This document shows positions 17,133 to 24,976 of a DNA stretch of 64,000 nucleotides, piece by piece. Below the pieces are notes generated by a model that saw only the letters and a list, made by a program, of their open reading frames with translations, did not search any database and had not been told where the DNA came from. Location: assembly GCA_965213595.1 (NCBI GenBank), contig CBDBZO010000002.1, positions 558,001 to 622,000 of the forward strand. The letters are read 5' to 3'. The stretch is from JBCCFC01 sp965213595 (lineage in GTDB: Bacteria; Chloroflexota; Anaerolineae; Caldilineales; Caldilineaceae). Numbering within the stretch: the first letter of the stretch is position 1; each line of letters begins with the position of its first letter. The position numbers and the translations under genes were made by a program.

Positions 17133-18596
17133 CTAATTCTGCTCCAGCAAATCTGCGCCCTCTTCGGGCGTGGGCGATTGGCGGGCCTGTTCGCGCAGCT
17201 CGCCTTCCTCGCTGCGCAGCTCGCCCTCGGCGGCGGAGGTGAGCGGCGCGGGCCCTTCAGCGATGGCCGAAATGTTGGGCGCCGACTCCTGGCCGCCCGT
17301 GCCGTTGGTCGAGACGCCGCTGCGGGTCGCTTCGCCCGTGGCCGAATCCACGGTTAGAATCGGCACGCCCTGGGGGAAGATCACCTCGCGCGCTTCGTCC
17401 GGCATGGAGAAGCCGCCTGCCTCCAGCGCCCGCTTGGTGAGCCGAATCAGCGCGGATTTGATTTTGCGGTGATCTACGTCGCGGCCGTTGAACCAGTAGT
17501 AGACGCGCACGTTGAGGGTGCTCGCGCCCATCTCCTCTACCAGCACCAGCGGCTCCGGGCGCTCGAGCACGGCGGGATAGTCGGCGAGCACCTGCGCCAC
17601 GGTGGCCTGCGCCTCGGCGACTTCGGCGTCGTAGCCAATGCCAACCGTAAAGTCGCCGCGCCGGTTGGGGTTGGCCGTAAAGTTGGTGATGGTGCTCTTG
17701 AAGATGGTGGCGTTGGGAATCTGCACGTGATTGCCGTCCAGCGTCATCAAAATGGTGCTGCGGGTGGTGACTTGGCGCACGATCCCGGTGAAGCCCGCGA
17801 CTTCGATCAGGTCGTCGGCGCGGAAGGGGTTGCGCACGGAGATGAGCAGGCTGGCGAGAAAGTTCTCGGCGATGTCGCGGAAGGCAAAGCCGACGACGAT
17901 GCCGACCACGCCCGTGCCGCCCACAATGCCCAGCGCGAGACGCGTCAACCCCGCAACTTGGAGCACGAGGTAGAGGCCGAGCAAAAAGACGGGCACGGCG
18001 ACGACGCGCGCGATCACGTCGCGCAGCAGGGGCGAGCGGATGCTGTCTCGGAAGAGCCAGCGCGCCAGCCGAAAGACGCCGCGCGCCACGTACCACGCGA
18101 CCACGAGCACGACGAGGCCGAGCGCGATAATCGGCAGGGCGCGGATTGTGCCGCGCCAGAGCCGCTGCAGTTCCCCCTGCGCCACGGCTAGCGCCGAGGG
18201 CGGCACCACCTCGATGCGGTTGACCACGGCGACCACGTCGCGCGTGCTGCGGGCGAGATCACCGGCCCACGTTCTGTGGCGATCCAGGCTCGTCTCACCG
18301 TCCAGGAAGACGACGCCGTTGCGCACGTCGACCTGTGGGTTATCAAACCAGGCGGTCGAATCGAGGATGTTGCGCAGCCGCTCCTCGATGGCGGCATCGT
18401 CCGCCGTTGGCTGCACCTCGACCTGCTCGGGCGCGGCCTGCTCTTCTTCGTCCGTGCCCAGCAGTTGGTCAACGGGGTCGACGGGGTCACCGCCATCCTG
18501 GGCGTGGGCGGTTGCCGGGGAACCGGCGAAGGCCAAGGCAAGCACGCCGGTGAGCAGCAGGACGCACAGCCGTTTCCGAGAGATCGTCAGTTTCAT
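17133..18596 (-). CDS. MscS-family mechanosensitive channel with periplasmic BON-like domain
   Basis: 487 residues. A signal sequence (about 1-30, LCVLLLTGVLALAFAGSPA) is followed by an acidic linker, a BON-like region (about 60-130, RLRNILDSTAWFDNPQVDV and VVFLDGETSLDRHRTWAGDL), TM helices, and the MscS core: pore-helix IVGGTGVVGIVVGFAFRD, then LIEVAGFTGIVRQVTTRSTI and QIPNATIFKSTITNFT. It should open under membrane tension and release solutes during osmotic downshift. The C-terminal sixty residues are acidic, Ser/Gly-rich and probably disordered, with SEEGELR-type repeats. Confidence 0.88.
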   Translation of the reverse strand: MKLTISRKRLCVLLLTGVLALAFAGSPATAHAQDGGDPVDPVDQLLGTDEEEQAAPEQVEVQPTADDAAIEERLRNILDSTAWFDNPQVDVRNGVVFLDGETSLDRHRTWAGDLARSTRDVVAVVNRIEVVPPSALAVAQGELQRLWRGTIRALPIIALGLVVLVVAWYVARGVFRLARWLFRDSIRSPLLRDVIARVVAVPVFLLGLYLVLQVAGLTRLALGIVGGTGVVGIVVGFAFRDIAENFLASLLISVRNPFRADDLIEVAGFTGIVRQVTTRSTILMTLDGNHVQIPNATIFKSTITNFTANPNRRGDFTVGIGYDAEVAEAQATVAQVLADYPAVLERPEPLVLVEEMGASTLNVRVYYWFNGRDVDHRKIKSALIRLTKRALEAGGFSMPDEAREVIFPQGVPILTVDSATGEATRSGVSTNGTGGQESAPNISAIAEGPAPLTSAAEGELRSEEGELREQARQSPTPEEGADLLEQN

Positions 18597-18667
18597 AAAA
18601 CTTCTGTATAATCTATTTCAACAACAGCAACCGTGTGTGAAGAGTTAGTGTACCGATGAGGTGCTTG

Positions 18668-19009
18668 ATGACGCAAATGGTAATTCCCCTCAACGAAACG
18701 GACGCCAACGCGCCGCTGCGCGTGGACGTGCACGTGGAGGCGGAGGTGCTTGGCTCCGAAGTGGCGCGGCGCAAGGCGAACGTCTGGCTGCTGATCAATG
18801 CGGGCAATCTGCTCGGTGCGGAAAATCCGCGCTTGTGCGTGGAGGAGCGTCTGCTGTGGGAGGTCGACGTGGTGCTAACGTGGCCGACGCGTGGCTGCAT
18901 GGGCACGGTTGGTCAATTGCGTTTGGATGCCAAAACGGGGGAAGTTTTGGCAGATGAATGGACGCTTCAAGCCATCGGAGAATCCGCGGATGCGCTTGCT
19001 ACCGGTTGA
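18668..19009 (+). CDS. Small unknown protein, paralogue of the 16799-17089 product
   Basis: 113 residues from ATG 18668, which has GAGG six bases upstream; ATG 18656 or 18677 are alternatives. It shares ARRKAN, the LLW-V-V strand and the D/G-x-TGEVL ending with the product at 16799-17089. The last 20 bases overlap the start of a C39-like peptidase gene, so the two are probably cotranslated and may act together. No known domain is recognised. Confidence 0.7.
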   Translation: MTQMVIPLNETDANAPLRVDVHVEAEVLGSEVARRKANVWLLINAGNLLGAENPRLCVEERLLWEVDVVLTWPTRGCMGTVGQLRLDAKTGEVLADEWTLQAIGESADALATG

Positions 19010-19445
19010 GCACGTTCAGCAGGAAGAAGAGGCCAACTGCCTCGCAGCGTGCGCTCACATGGCGCTGACTTACTTGGGTGTTCGCGCTTCGCAGAGGCGG
19101 CTCAATCGCCAGTTGGGCTTGAGGAGCGGAGGTATTCCCTATTCGCGCTTAATGCGGCTGGAGCAGTATGGGGTCGACGTTTGGCTGCAATCAGGCGACG
19201 AAACGCGCCTTTACGCAGCCATTGACGCTCACTCGCCGCCGATTCTGTTTGTGCGAACCAATGAACTGAGGAGCTACTGGCAGATCGACACGCGCCACGC
19301 CCTGCTCGTCATCGGCTACGACGACACGCACTTCTTCCTCAACGATCCCGCCTTTTCCGACGCGCCCAAGCGGGTGCTGGTCGACGAGCTGATGCTGGCC
19401 TGGCTTGAGTTTGACTACAATTACGCAACCATCACACCGAGGTAG
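18990..19445 (+). CDS. C39-like cysteine peptidase
   Basis: 151 residues from ATG 18990. EEEANCLAACAHMALTYLG places a Cys nucleophile at residue 17, with a Gln six residues before it for the oxyanion hole. DTRHALLVIGYDD gives His 103, and NDPAF gives Asp 119. The fold matches C39/papain-like peptidases, which often process double-glycine leader peptides, but here the domain is alone, with no ABC transporter part or TM helix. It could cleave the small upstream partner or another peptide; this is inference. It is followed 9 bp later by the N-demethylase gene. Confidence 0.8.
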   Translation: MRLLPVEHVQQEEEANCLAACAHMALTYLGVRASQRRLNRQLGLRSGGIPYSRLMRLEQYGVDVWLQSGDETRLYAAIDAHSPPILFVRTNELRSYWQIDTRHALLVIGYDDTHFFLNDPAFSDAPKRVLVDELMLAWLEFDYNYATITPR

Positions 19446-19454
19446 TTCTTCGAC

Positions 19455-20396
19455 ATGCCCCCGCTTGACCTGCCCCCGCCCCGTTTCTATGCTCCCTACC
19501 TTCACGAGCACGACCCGCTCCAGATGCGCCTCCACCCGCTCGACCTGCGCGGCTGGATCGAACTCGACGCGCTGGCTCTAGATGAACTGGCACAAAAGCA
19601 GCGCTTGCTGGCAACGCGCCGCGATGAAGTCTTTGCCGCGCTGCCCGTTGCCACAAGCGGCGCACGCGAGACGCTCGCTCTGCTGGTCGACCATCTGACG
19701 GCGCATTTTCCTCAATTTTATCAGCGCGACGGGTCGCTGCTGCACAACCACATTATGGGAGAGACGTGGTCGCTGGATGATTCCTCGCTGGGCGCGCTGA
19801 ACCCGCTCGTGCTGCACCCGCTCGATTTGGCCGGTCGGCTGGTGCAGGAGGATTTGTGTCTGATGCGGCGCGACGAAATTACCCATCGTTACCATCTCGT
19901 TGCCGCCTCGCTCTGCTTTCCCGCCCGCTGGCGACTGGCGGAGAAGCTGGGCGCGCCGCTCGCCGCCGTCCACGCCAACGTCCCCGGCTACGACTCGCGC
20001 CTCGCCACGCCCATGGATCGCCTCTTTGACAGGCTGCGCAGCGAGCGCCCCGTTTGGCGCATCAACTGGAATGTGGTCAACGATCCCGCGCTCTTTCAAC
20101 CCAACTCGCCGGTCGACAATGGCCGCGACATCACGCCGGATGATGCGGGCAAGCGGCTGTGGCTGCGCATGGAGCGGCAGACGCTGCGTCGCCTGCCGCA
20201 AAGCCATAATATTTTGTTTGCCATTCGCACGTACGTGGAGCCGCTCGCCAATTTGGCAGGTAATGCAGAAACGCGTGGGGGGCTGGCCGCCGCCCTACGC
20301 GCGCTGACGCCAGCGATGCGGGGGGACAAAGGCGTCACGCCCTTTTTGGAGGCGGCGCTCGCATGGTTAGCGGGGAGCAAGCCATCGGTGCCGTGA
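19455..20396 (+). CDS. Haem-dependent oxidative N-demethylase-like protein (DUF3445)
   Basis: 313 residues, close to the family length. Features typical of DUF3445/HDOD are LLHNHIMGETWSL, an LMRRDEITHRYHLVAASLCFP stretch, the PVWRINWNV segment and LRRLPQSHNILFAIRTYV. The family uses haem in a PAS-like fold and is linked to demethylation of methylated amines. Other genes for N-methyl compounds lie at 15167-16333 and 26386-27990. There is no adjacent reductase subunit, so the electron partner is unknown. Confidence 0.8.
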   Translation: MPPLDLPPPRFYAPYLHEHDPLQMRLHPLDLRGWIELDALALDELAQKQRLLATRRDEVFAALPVATSGARETLALLVDHLTAHFPQFYQRDGSLLHNHIMGETWSLDDSSLGALNPLVLHPLDLAGRLVQEDLCLMRRDEITHRYHLVAASLCFPARWRLAEKLGAPLAAVHANVPGYDSRLATPMDRLFDRLRSERPVWRINWNVVNDPALFQPNSPVDNGRDITPDDAGKRLWLRMERQTLRRLPQSHNILFAIRTYVEPLANLAGNAETRGGLAAALRALTPAMRGDKGVTPFLEAALAWLAGSKPSVP

Positions 20397-20542
20397 ATCA
20401 CCGCGCGGAGTGAGCACGCCTCGTGCGAACGGTTGCATACAATCGTTGAGGGGTGGACCCGGCAGGGGGCGTGCCTCCTTCCCACAAGGCCATTCCAGAG
20501 AATTAAAGTAAAGTCACGTCGAGAACAAGAGTTTGAGGAGCC

Positions 20543-20605
20543 AGTGACAGTCACTGTCCAGACAAAATGGGGCAAGCTGTCCAGCTGTGGACAGTGACGG
20601 TCACT
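20543..20605. repeat. Inverted repeat with nested palindromic arms
   Basis: 18-bp arms at 20543-20560 and 20588-20605 match at 17 positions (AGTGACAGTCACTGTCCA). Each arm contains AGTGAC-A-GTCACT, itself a palindrome. It sits in the 376-bp gene-free gap between the N-demethylase and permease genes, which has no other credible feature besides the next repeat. Confidence 0.85.
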
Positions 20606-20656
20606 AGACGACCTCCTGTTTTCGTTTTGCACGCACTTTAAATATATCGGCAATCC

Positions 20657-20722
20657 GCGTCCCCGGCACGCGCCAGAAGCGACTGGAATGCCGAGCATAC
20701 ATGTGGCGCGTGCCGGGGACGC
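20657..20722. repeat. Inverted repeat with 19-bp perfect arms
   Basis: Left arm 20657-20675 (GCGTCCCCGGCACGCGCCA) is the exact reverse complement of 20704-20722, with a 28-nt spacer. It lies about 50 bp from the 3' end of the convergent permease gene. Confidence 0.85.
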
Positions 20723-20772
20723 TATCCACTCCAAAAGATTGTGTACCCAATCTTCATTCATCAATTCTTTAT

Positions 20773-21846
20773 TTATTCCGCCTGCCACGGCATCACCCGC
20801 CGCGCCACCCACTGCAAGCCCGCCGTCAGCCCCACGCCCAGCGCCATCACGACGAAGAGCCCCGCATACATCTTCTCCGTAACCAAAATTTCCCAGTAGT
20901 AAAAGGTCAAAAAGCCGACGCCCTGGCGCGCGCGCACAAATTCGATGGCGACGATCACGATCAGCGCCGTGCCCAGCGCGAGCCGCAGCCCGGCAAAGAT
21001 CACCGGCAGCGCGCCGGGCAGGATCACGTGGCGCAACATCTGCCAGCGCCCCGCGCCGTAGTTGCGACCAGCCTGCAGGAAGACGGGGTCGATGTCGCGC
21101 ACGCCGGCCATGGTGTTGATGGCAACGAGGAAAAAGGCGGAGATAGCGACCACGGCAATCTTGGGCCCTTCGCCAAAGGGGTTTGCGAAGACGAGCATCA
21201 TGATCGGGAAAATGGCGATTTTGGGCAGCACGTAGATCGCCGACATCGTGCCGTCCAGCATCGTGCGAATCGTCCGGTTGAGCCCCATCGCCACACCAAT
21301 TAGCACGCCGGGTACGCTGCCGATTAGAAAGCCAGTAAAGACGCGCGAGAGCGTCGCCAGCACGTGGCTTTCCTGGTAGAGCGCGACGACGCCCGCCCAG
21401 CCGTCTGCCGTTACAAACTGGGGCAGCAGCCACCAGCGGCCAAAGAGGCTGGTCTCCGAAAACTCGTCGTACTCGACGCTCAATTCCCAGAGCGCGCGGG
21501 CGATGCGCGTGGGCGGTGGAAACCAGAGCGCATTCAAAATCCCCGCTCGCACGATGAGTTCCCACGCCAACAGCAGTAGCAGCGGAAAGCCAAGCGCCAG
21601 CGCGCGTTCGTAGCCCGGTCGTCGCGCCGCTGGGATAATCTTCCCTGCCGCGTCCGCCAGCATCACGATCAGCGCGAAATCCACGCCCAGCCCCAGCCAC
21701 CACAGCGGCGACCACAACCCCAATGCAAAAAAGATCGCATTCCAGCCGGCGAAGAGCGCAGCGGGCAGCAGCACGCCGCGCGCAATCGCGCTGTCGACGC
21801 GGCGGCGGGGGGCGGGGGAGGAAGCAGGCTGGGAAACGGTGGTCAT
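20773..21846 (-). CDS. ABC importer permease, SsuC/TauC-like
   Basis: 357 residues from ATG 21846; ATG 21873 is possible and neither has a strong ribosome site. The loop QAGRNYGAGRWQMLRHVILP is the EAA motif that contacts the ATPase. The C-terminal core resembles aliphatic sulfonate, taurine or pyrimidine-precursor permeases. The N-terminal hundred residues add extra TM helices. No ATPase or binding-protein gene is adjacent, so it is an orphan here. A 40-bp perfect palindrome lies just upstream. Confidence 0.8.
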   Translation of the reverse strand: MTTVSQPASSPAPRRRVDSAIARGVLLPAALFAGWNAIFFALGLWSPLWWLGLGVDFALIVMLADAAGKIIPAARRPGYERALALGFPLLLLLAWELIVRAGILNALWFPPPTRIARALWELSVEYDEFSETSLFGRWWLLPQFVTADGWAGVVALYQESHVLATLSRVFTGFLIGSVPGVLIGVAMGLNRTIRTMLDGTMSAIYVLPKIAIFPIMMLVFANPFGEGPKIAVVAISAFFLVAINTMAGVRDIDPVFLQAGRNYGAGRWQMLRHVILPGALPVIFAGLRLALGTALIVIVAIEFVRARQGVGFLTFYYWEILVTEKMYAGLFVVMALGVGLTAGLQWVARRVMPWQAE

Positions 21847-21881
21847 GGATCGAAAGCGTTTACGGATTGACATAGCAAAGA

Positions 21882-21921
21882 CGCGACGTAGGGGCATGGT
21901 ATACCATGCCCCTACGTCGCG
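21882..21921. repeat. 40-bp perfect palindrome without loop
   Basis: Every position from 21882 to 21921 pairs with its mirror; the centre is CATGGTATACCATG with GTAGGGGC flanks. It lies between the permease start and the end of the Trm112-like gene. The same GGGGCATGG core recurs at 32543-32564. Confidence 0.95.
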
Positions 21922-21958
21922 CAACTGCCCTGCCAGAAAATTTTCTTCGGTACTTGGT

Positions 21959-22333
21959 CTAGAGCGTCTCGCCCACCGGCTCTTCATTCGCTTCGGCGAC
22001 AGCCGGATCGCGGTACTTCTTGCCCTCCTCGATCAGCATCACGGGGATGCCGTTGCGGATGGGGTACTTGTAGCCGTTGCGCGGGTTGAGCAAAAACTTG
22101 CCGTCGTCGACCAGCTCGAGCGGCCCTTTGTCCTCCGGGCAAACGAGAATCTTGAGCAAGTCGTCGCTGATGTGACCACCCAGCGGCGCATCATCCAGCG
22201 ACTGCACCGGCTCGGCGGGCAGCACGCCCGTGTTGGTGGCGGGGGCGCTGTCGCTCACAAAAAATTTGCGCATGGCGTAGGCGAGGCCAACGACCGTGCT
22301 GAGGAAGAGCGTGATTTGAAAAAGGCGTTTCAT
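21959..22333 (-). CDS. Trm112/UPF0434-like protein with N-terminal membrane anchor
   Basis: 124 residues with AGGAGA upstream of ATG 22333. Residues about 4-22 form a hydrophobic helix. The C-terminal part (LLKILVCPEDKGPLELVDDG, then PIRNGIPVMLIEEG) is the Trm112 fold, usually a soluble 60-residue activator of methyltransferases. Only one Cys of the usual zinc site is visible. The membrane anchor is unusual. It lies 30 bp downstream of the PRTase-like gene and may share its transcript. Confidence 0.75.
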   Translation of the reverse strand: MKRLFQITLFLSTVVGLAYAMRKFFVSDSAPATNTGVLPAEPVQSLDDAPLGGHISDDLLKILVCPEDKGPLELVDDGKFLLNPRNGYKYPIRNGIPVMLIEEGKKYRDPAVAEANEEPVGETL

Positions 22334-22363
22334 GGAATCTCCTGCTGTTGGGTACGTTTTACG

Positions 22364-23134
22364 TTAATTGGTACGGTGATTCTCAATGGCGCTCAACTGG
22401 TAAGGCAGGTATTCCGCTTTGGTCGCAAGCGATTGCAAGTACTGGTGACGAGTCAAGTTGAACACCTTCTCAGCCGATCCATTTGTATATTGATAAGGCA
22501 GATGTTCTTCAAAACGCAGTAGCGATTCGACCTGTTTTGCCATGAGCGTGAAGAACAGAATTTGAATATTGCGCTTGCCCAGTTTGGCTTCGAGAAATTC
22601 AATGGCGCAGTAAGCCGTCTGCCCCGATACAACACGGTGATCTACCAGCACGACGGAAAGTGGTCGCTTCAACTGCTGTTGAACTTGCGTCAAATGCTCG
22701 ACCAGCGCCAGATTGTAATCGCTGGAAAAGCTGGCGTGAGATGTAGAGCCGTTGACGTTCTTTCCCCAATCCGCCCACAAGCTCGCGACAGGTACAGCAA
22801 ACTTTGTATCAATATTCTTTGCAATTAGATCGGCAACTATTAGACCACCACCGGAAATACCAATGATGAAATCTAGCTTAAAGTGGTGTTGTTCCGTTGC
22901 TGTCAACAGCATATCCGAAATGTATTCCGCTCGAGAGATATATTCGCTCCACGTCATGTATCCACGCCGCGCTAGCGATTTTTCAGTATCTAACGTGAAT
23001 TTGCTGTCCTTCGCCACACGCTGATCTGCCTGCTGTGCTGGAGATAGCTTAGACGCCGAATAGATTATGCCAATCGATATGGTTGCAACGACCATAGTGA
23101 TGGCGATGGCGGCATAGGAGTAAAAAGTTAGCAT
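22364..23134 (-). CDS. Membrane-anchored phosphoribosyltransferase-like protein
   Basis: 256 residues from ATG 23134. One TM helix (about 5-27) precedes a soluble domain. IIGISGGGLIVADLIA (about 90-105) and VVLVDHRVVSGQT (161-173) have the layout of type I PRTases: the pyrophosphate loop and the PRPP-binding motif. In the latter, the usual second acidic residue after Asp is His, so catalysis is uncertain. DNA here is visibly richer in A/T than its neighbours, suggesting transfer. It is seven bases downstream of a 4-TM protein gene, with which it probably forms a unit. A conflict-system role is possible but unproven. Confidence 0.65.
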   Translation of the reverse strand: MLTFYSYAAIAITMVVATISIGIIYSASKLSPAQQADQRVAKDSKFTLDTEKSLARRGYMTWSEYISRAEYISDMLLTATEQHHFKLDFIIGISGGGLIVADLIAKNIDTKFAVPVASLWADWGKNVNGSTSHASFSSDYNLALVEHLTQVQQQLKRPLSVVLVDHRVVSGQTAYCAIEFLEAKLGKRNIQILFFTLMAKQVESLLRFEEHLPYQYTNGSAEKVFNLTRHQYLQSLATKAEYLPYQLSAIENHRTN

Positions 23135-23141
23135 GGGTCGC

Positions 23142-23546
23142 TCACAGTTCTGCAAGAATAATGCAGAGTGCACCACATATCACTGTCGCCGCAAACATCG
23201 TCAATGAGTTATTTGCGATGAATTCGTAGTCAATATCTTCGACCACCATATTTTGTATGTCCACGAACCACGATGCCGTAAGGAAGAGCAAAATCACGCA
23301 AAAGCCGCCGATAAAATACTTGAGCACACGAAAATTGTCACGGCTGCCAAATAAATCGCCAATTGCCCCCGCAGCAATTGCCGAGGAAATCAACAGCATT
23401 TCGCCTCGCGCAACCAAGCGCTGCATGGTCGGTCGCTCGCCTGCTCCACCCAACGAAAAATATTCAAGAAAGAGGGGTAGCAATGCCACAACGACGCTAA
23501 ATATTAACCATCGAACCACTTTTTCAATAATCTCTTTTCTATTCAT
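23142..23546 (-). CDS. Four-TM small membrane protein of unknown function
   Basis: 134 residues with four hydrophobic segments (around WLIFSVVVALLPLFLEYF, LLISSAIAAGAIGDLF, YFIGGFCVILLFLTASWF and the C-terminal MFAATVICGALCIILAEL). The loop after TM2 has DLFGSRDNFRVLKY. A/T-rich DNA is shared with the PRTase-like gene that follows by seven bases. The layout recalls small TM partners of membrane effector modules, but I see no diagnostic motif. Confidence 0.6.
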   Translation of the reverse strand: MNRKEIIEKVVRWLIFSVVVALLPLFLEYFSLGGAGERPTMQRLVARGEMLLISSAIAAGAIGDLFGSRDNFRVLKYFIGGFCVILLFLTASWFVDIQNMVVEDIDYEFIANNSLTMFAATVICGALCIILAEL

Positions 23547-23701
23547 AGTACTGATTCACCGGCGCAGACGATAGATTACAGTAGAAAGTAGACTACCAGT
23601 CTAGCAGAATCTGCTGCGTAACAACAAATTCAAATTTTCATGTTTCTATAGTACCTGCTTCAGTAGTCCCGGTAGCATAGCCGTCGCGACATCGCAACGG
23701 T

Positions 23702-24051
23702 TTACCGCTTCTCCAACTCCTGAATCATCTCGACCCGGTTGCCAAAGGGATCGCGGAACTCAAAGCGCTCGTGGCCGGGAATGGGGATGCCGCCCTGCGT
23801 GGCGATGCCGCGCTCAGATCGTCGACGCGGTAGGCCAGGTGCGCCTTGGTCGCCGCGCGATCTACGCCCTCCTCCACGCCCACGTGGACGACCGCATCGC
23901 CCGCACGCAACCAAAAGCCACCGCGCCCGCGCAGGGAATCTGGCTTTTGAATTTCCGTGAGCCCAAGAAAGTCAACGTAAAAGGCACGTGCCGCTGCTTC
24001 ATCCACAGTGGCGATGGTGATTTGGGCGTGGTGCAAGCCAAGAATAGTCAT
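23702..24051 (-). pseudogene. VOC (glyoxalase/bleomycin-resistance fold) protein, frameshifted
   Basis: ATG 24051 follows a good GGAGGA site. The first 78 residues (LGLHHAQITIATVDEAAARA to AHLAYRVDDL) are a normal VOC half. The matching second half (RGIATQGGIPIPGHERFEFR, then DPFGNRVEMIQ) continues in another frame and ends at 23702. The change is near 23815-23825, and the spacing suggests loss of about 20 bases, not a single slip. The intact form would bind a metal in a small-molecule enzyme or resistance protein. Confidence 0.8.
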
Positions 24052-24072
24052 GTTTTCCTCCGAGAAGAAGTT

Positions 24073-24152
24073 GATCCACGAAGGACACGAAGAAGCACGA
24101 AGGAAGATCGTCGACCCTCTTCCTTCGTGTCCCTTCGTGCCCTTCGTGGATC
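24073..24152. repeat. Inverted-repeat element, CACGAAGG words
   Basis: Outer arms GATCCACGAAGG (24073-24084) and its exact complement (24141-24152) enclose further CGAAGGA-type repeats. It lies between the broken VOC gene and the flavin reductase gene. Confidence 0.85.
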
Positions 24153-24157
24153 GCCAC

Positions 24158-24772
24158 CTATTCCCGCTTCAACTCAAATATCTCGTTGACCCGGCTGTAG
24201 CTCGACCCAGCGAGGCGACCCACCGGCTGCAAGCGCGCAATGTCGACGCGGTACGCTTCGTCGACCAAGTCATCCGCGACGTGTGCGTGCAGCACGTGGC
24301 CGATTACGACGCTGCCCGCGCCCGGCGCATCGCCGACTTCGTAGATGTGCACGACTTCGCACTCGAAGTGCACCGGGCTTTCGGCAACGCGCGGCGGCCG
24401 CACCACCTGTGAGGGCGCAGTCGACAAACCGGCGTGCTCAAACTCGCTCGTGCCGGGCGGCAGCTGGGCCGCCGTGGCGTTCATGGCTTCAGCCAGCGCT
24501 TCGGTCACAATGTTGACGACGAACTGGCCCGTGGCGCGGACGTTGCGCAGCGTGTCCTTTTGCGCGGGCAGCTCGTCGCTGGCGCGGACGCCGGGGCAGA
24601 AGAGCAGGTGGGGTGGGTCGGCGCAGACGGCGTTAAAGTAGGAGTAGGGCGCGAGGTTGGGCACGCCGTCGACGTCCACCGTCGAAATCCAGCCGATGGG
24701 GCGGGGCACGATAGTGCCGGTCATCAGCTTGTACATCTGCTGGGTGGAAAGGTTTTGGGGGTTGAGTTCCAT
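24158..24772 (-). CDS. Flavin reductase-like FMN-binding split-barrel protein
   Basis: 204 residues. LMTGTIVPRPIGWISTVD, NLAPYSYFNAVCADPPHLLF and RATGQFVVNIVT are typical of flavin reductase-like domains that bind FMN. Members reduce flavin for a partner monooxygenase or act on their own. No partner oxygenase is adjacent. The stop lies six bases from a repeat element that separates it from the broken VOC gene. Confidence 0.85.
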   Translation of the reverse strand: MELNPQNLSTQQMYKLMTGTIVPRPIGWISTVDVDGVPNLAPYSYFNAVCADPPHLLFCPGVRASDELPAQKDTLRNVRATGQFVVNIVTEALAEAMNATAAQLPPGTSEFEHAGLSTAPSQVVRPPRVAESPVHFECEVVHIYEVGDAPGAGSVVIGHVLHAHVADDLVDEAYRVDIARLQPVGRLAGSSYSRVNEIFELKRE

Positions 24773-24914
24773 AAAATGTTTATTGAGAGGGAAAGGTAAG
24801 ATTTGTACGCAGGTTTCATAGATTAACGCAGATTCCTTTTAGGAGGTCTGTGGAAATCTGCGCAATTTGTGCACAACCAATTTCTCTTGTTTGTACAGAG
24901 ATTGTCTTTATAAA

Positions 24915-24956
24915 GAAAGCGGGACGCGGATAAACACGGGCTTTGCCCGCGGATTT
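24915..24956. repeat. Partial copy of the GGACGCGGATAAACACGG repeat family
   Basis: It is the inverted counterpart of the ends of the elements at 36074-36170 and 45636-45735 (AAGCGGGACGCGGATAAACA). Sequence at 24822-24875 has related ATTAACGCAGATT/AATCTGCGC words, making a larger composite in this 200-bp gap. Confidence 0.75.
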
Positions 24957-24976
24957 GGAATTAGGGGCCGCGGCAT

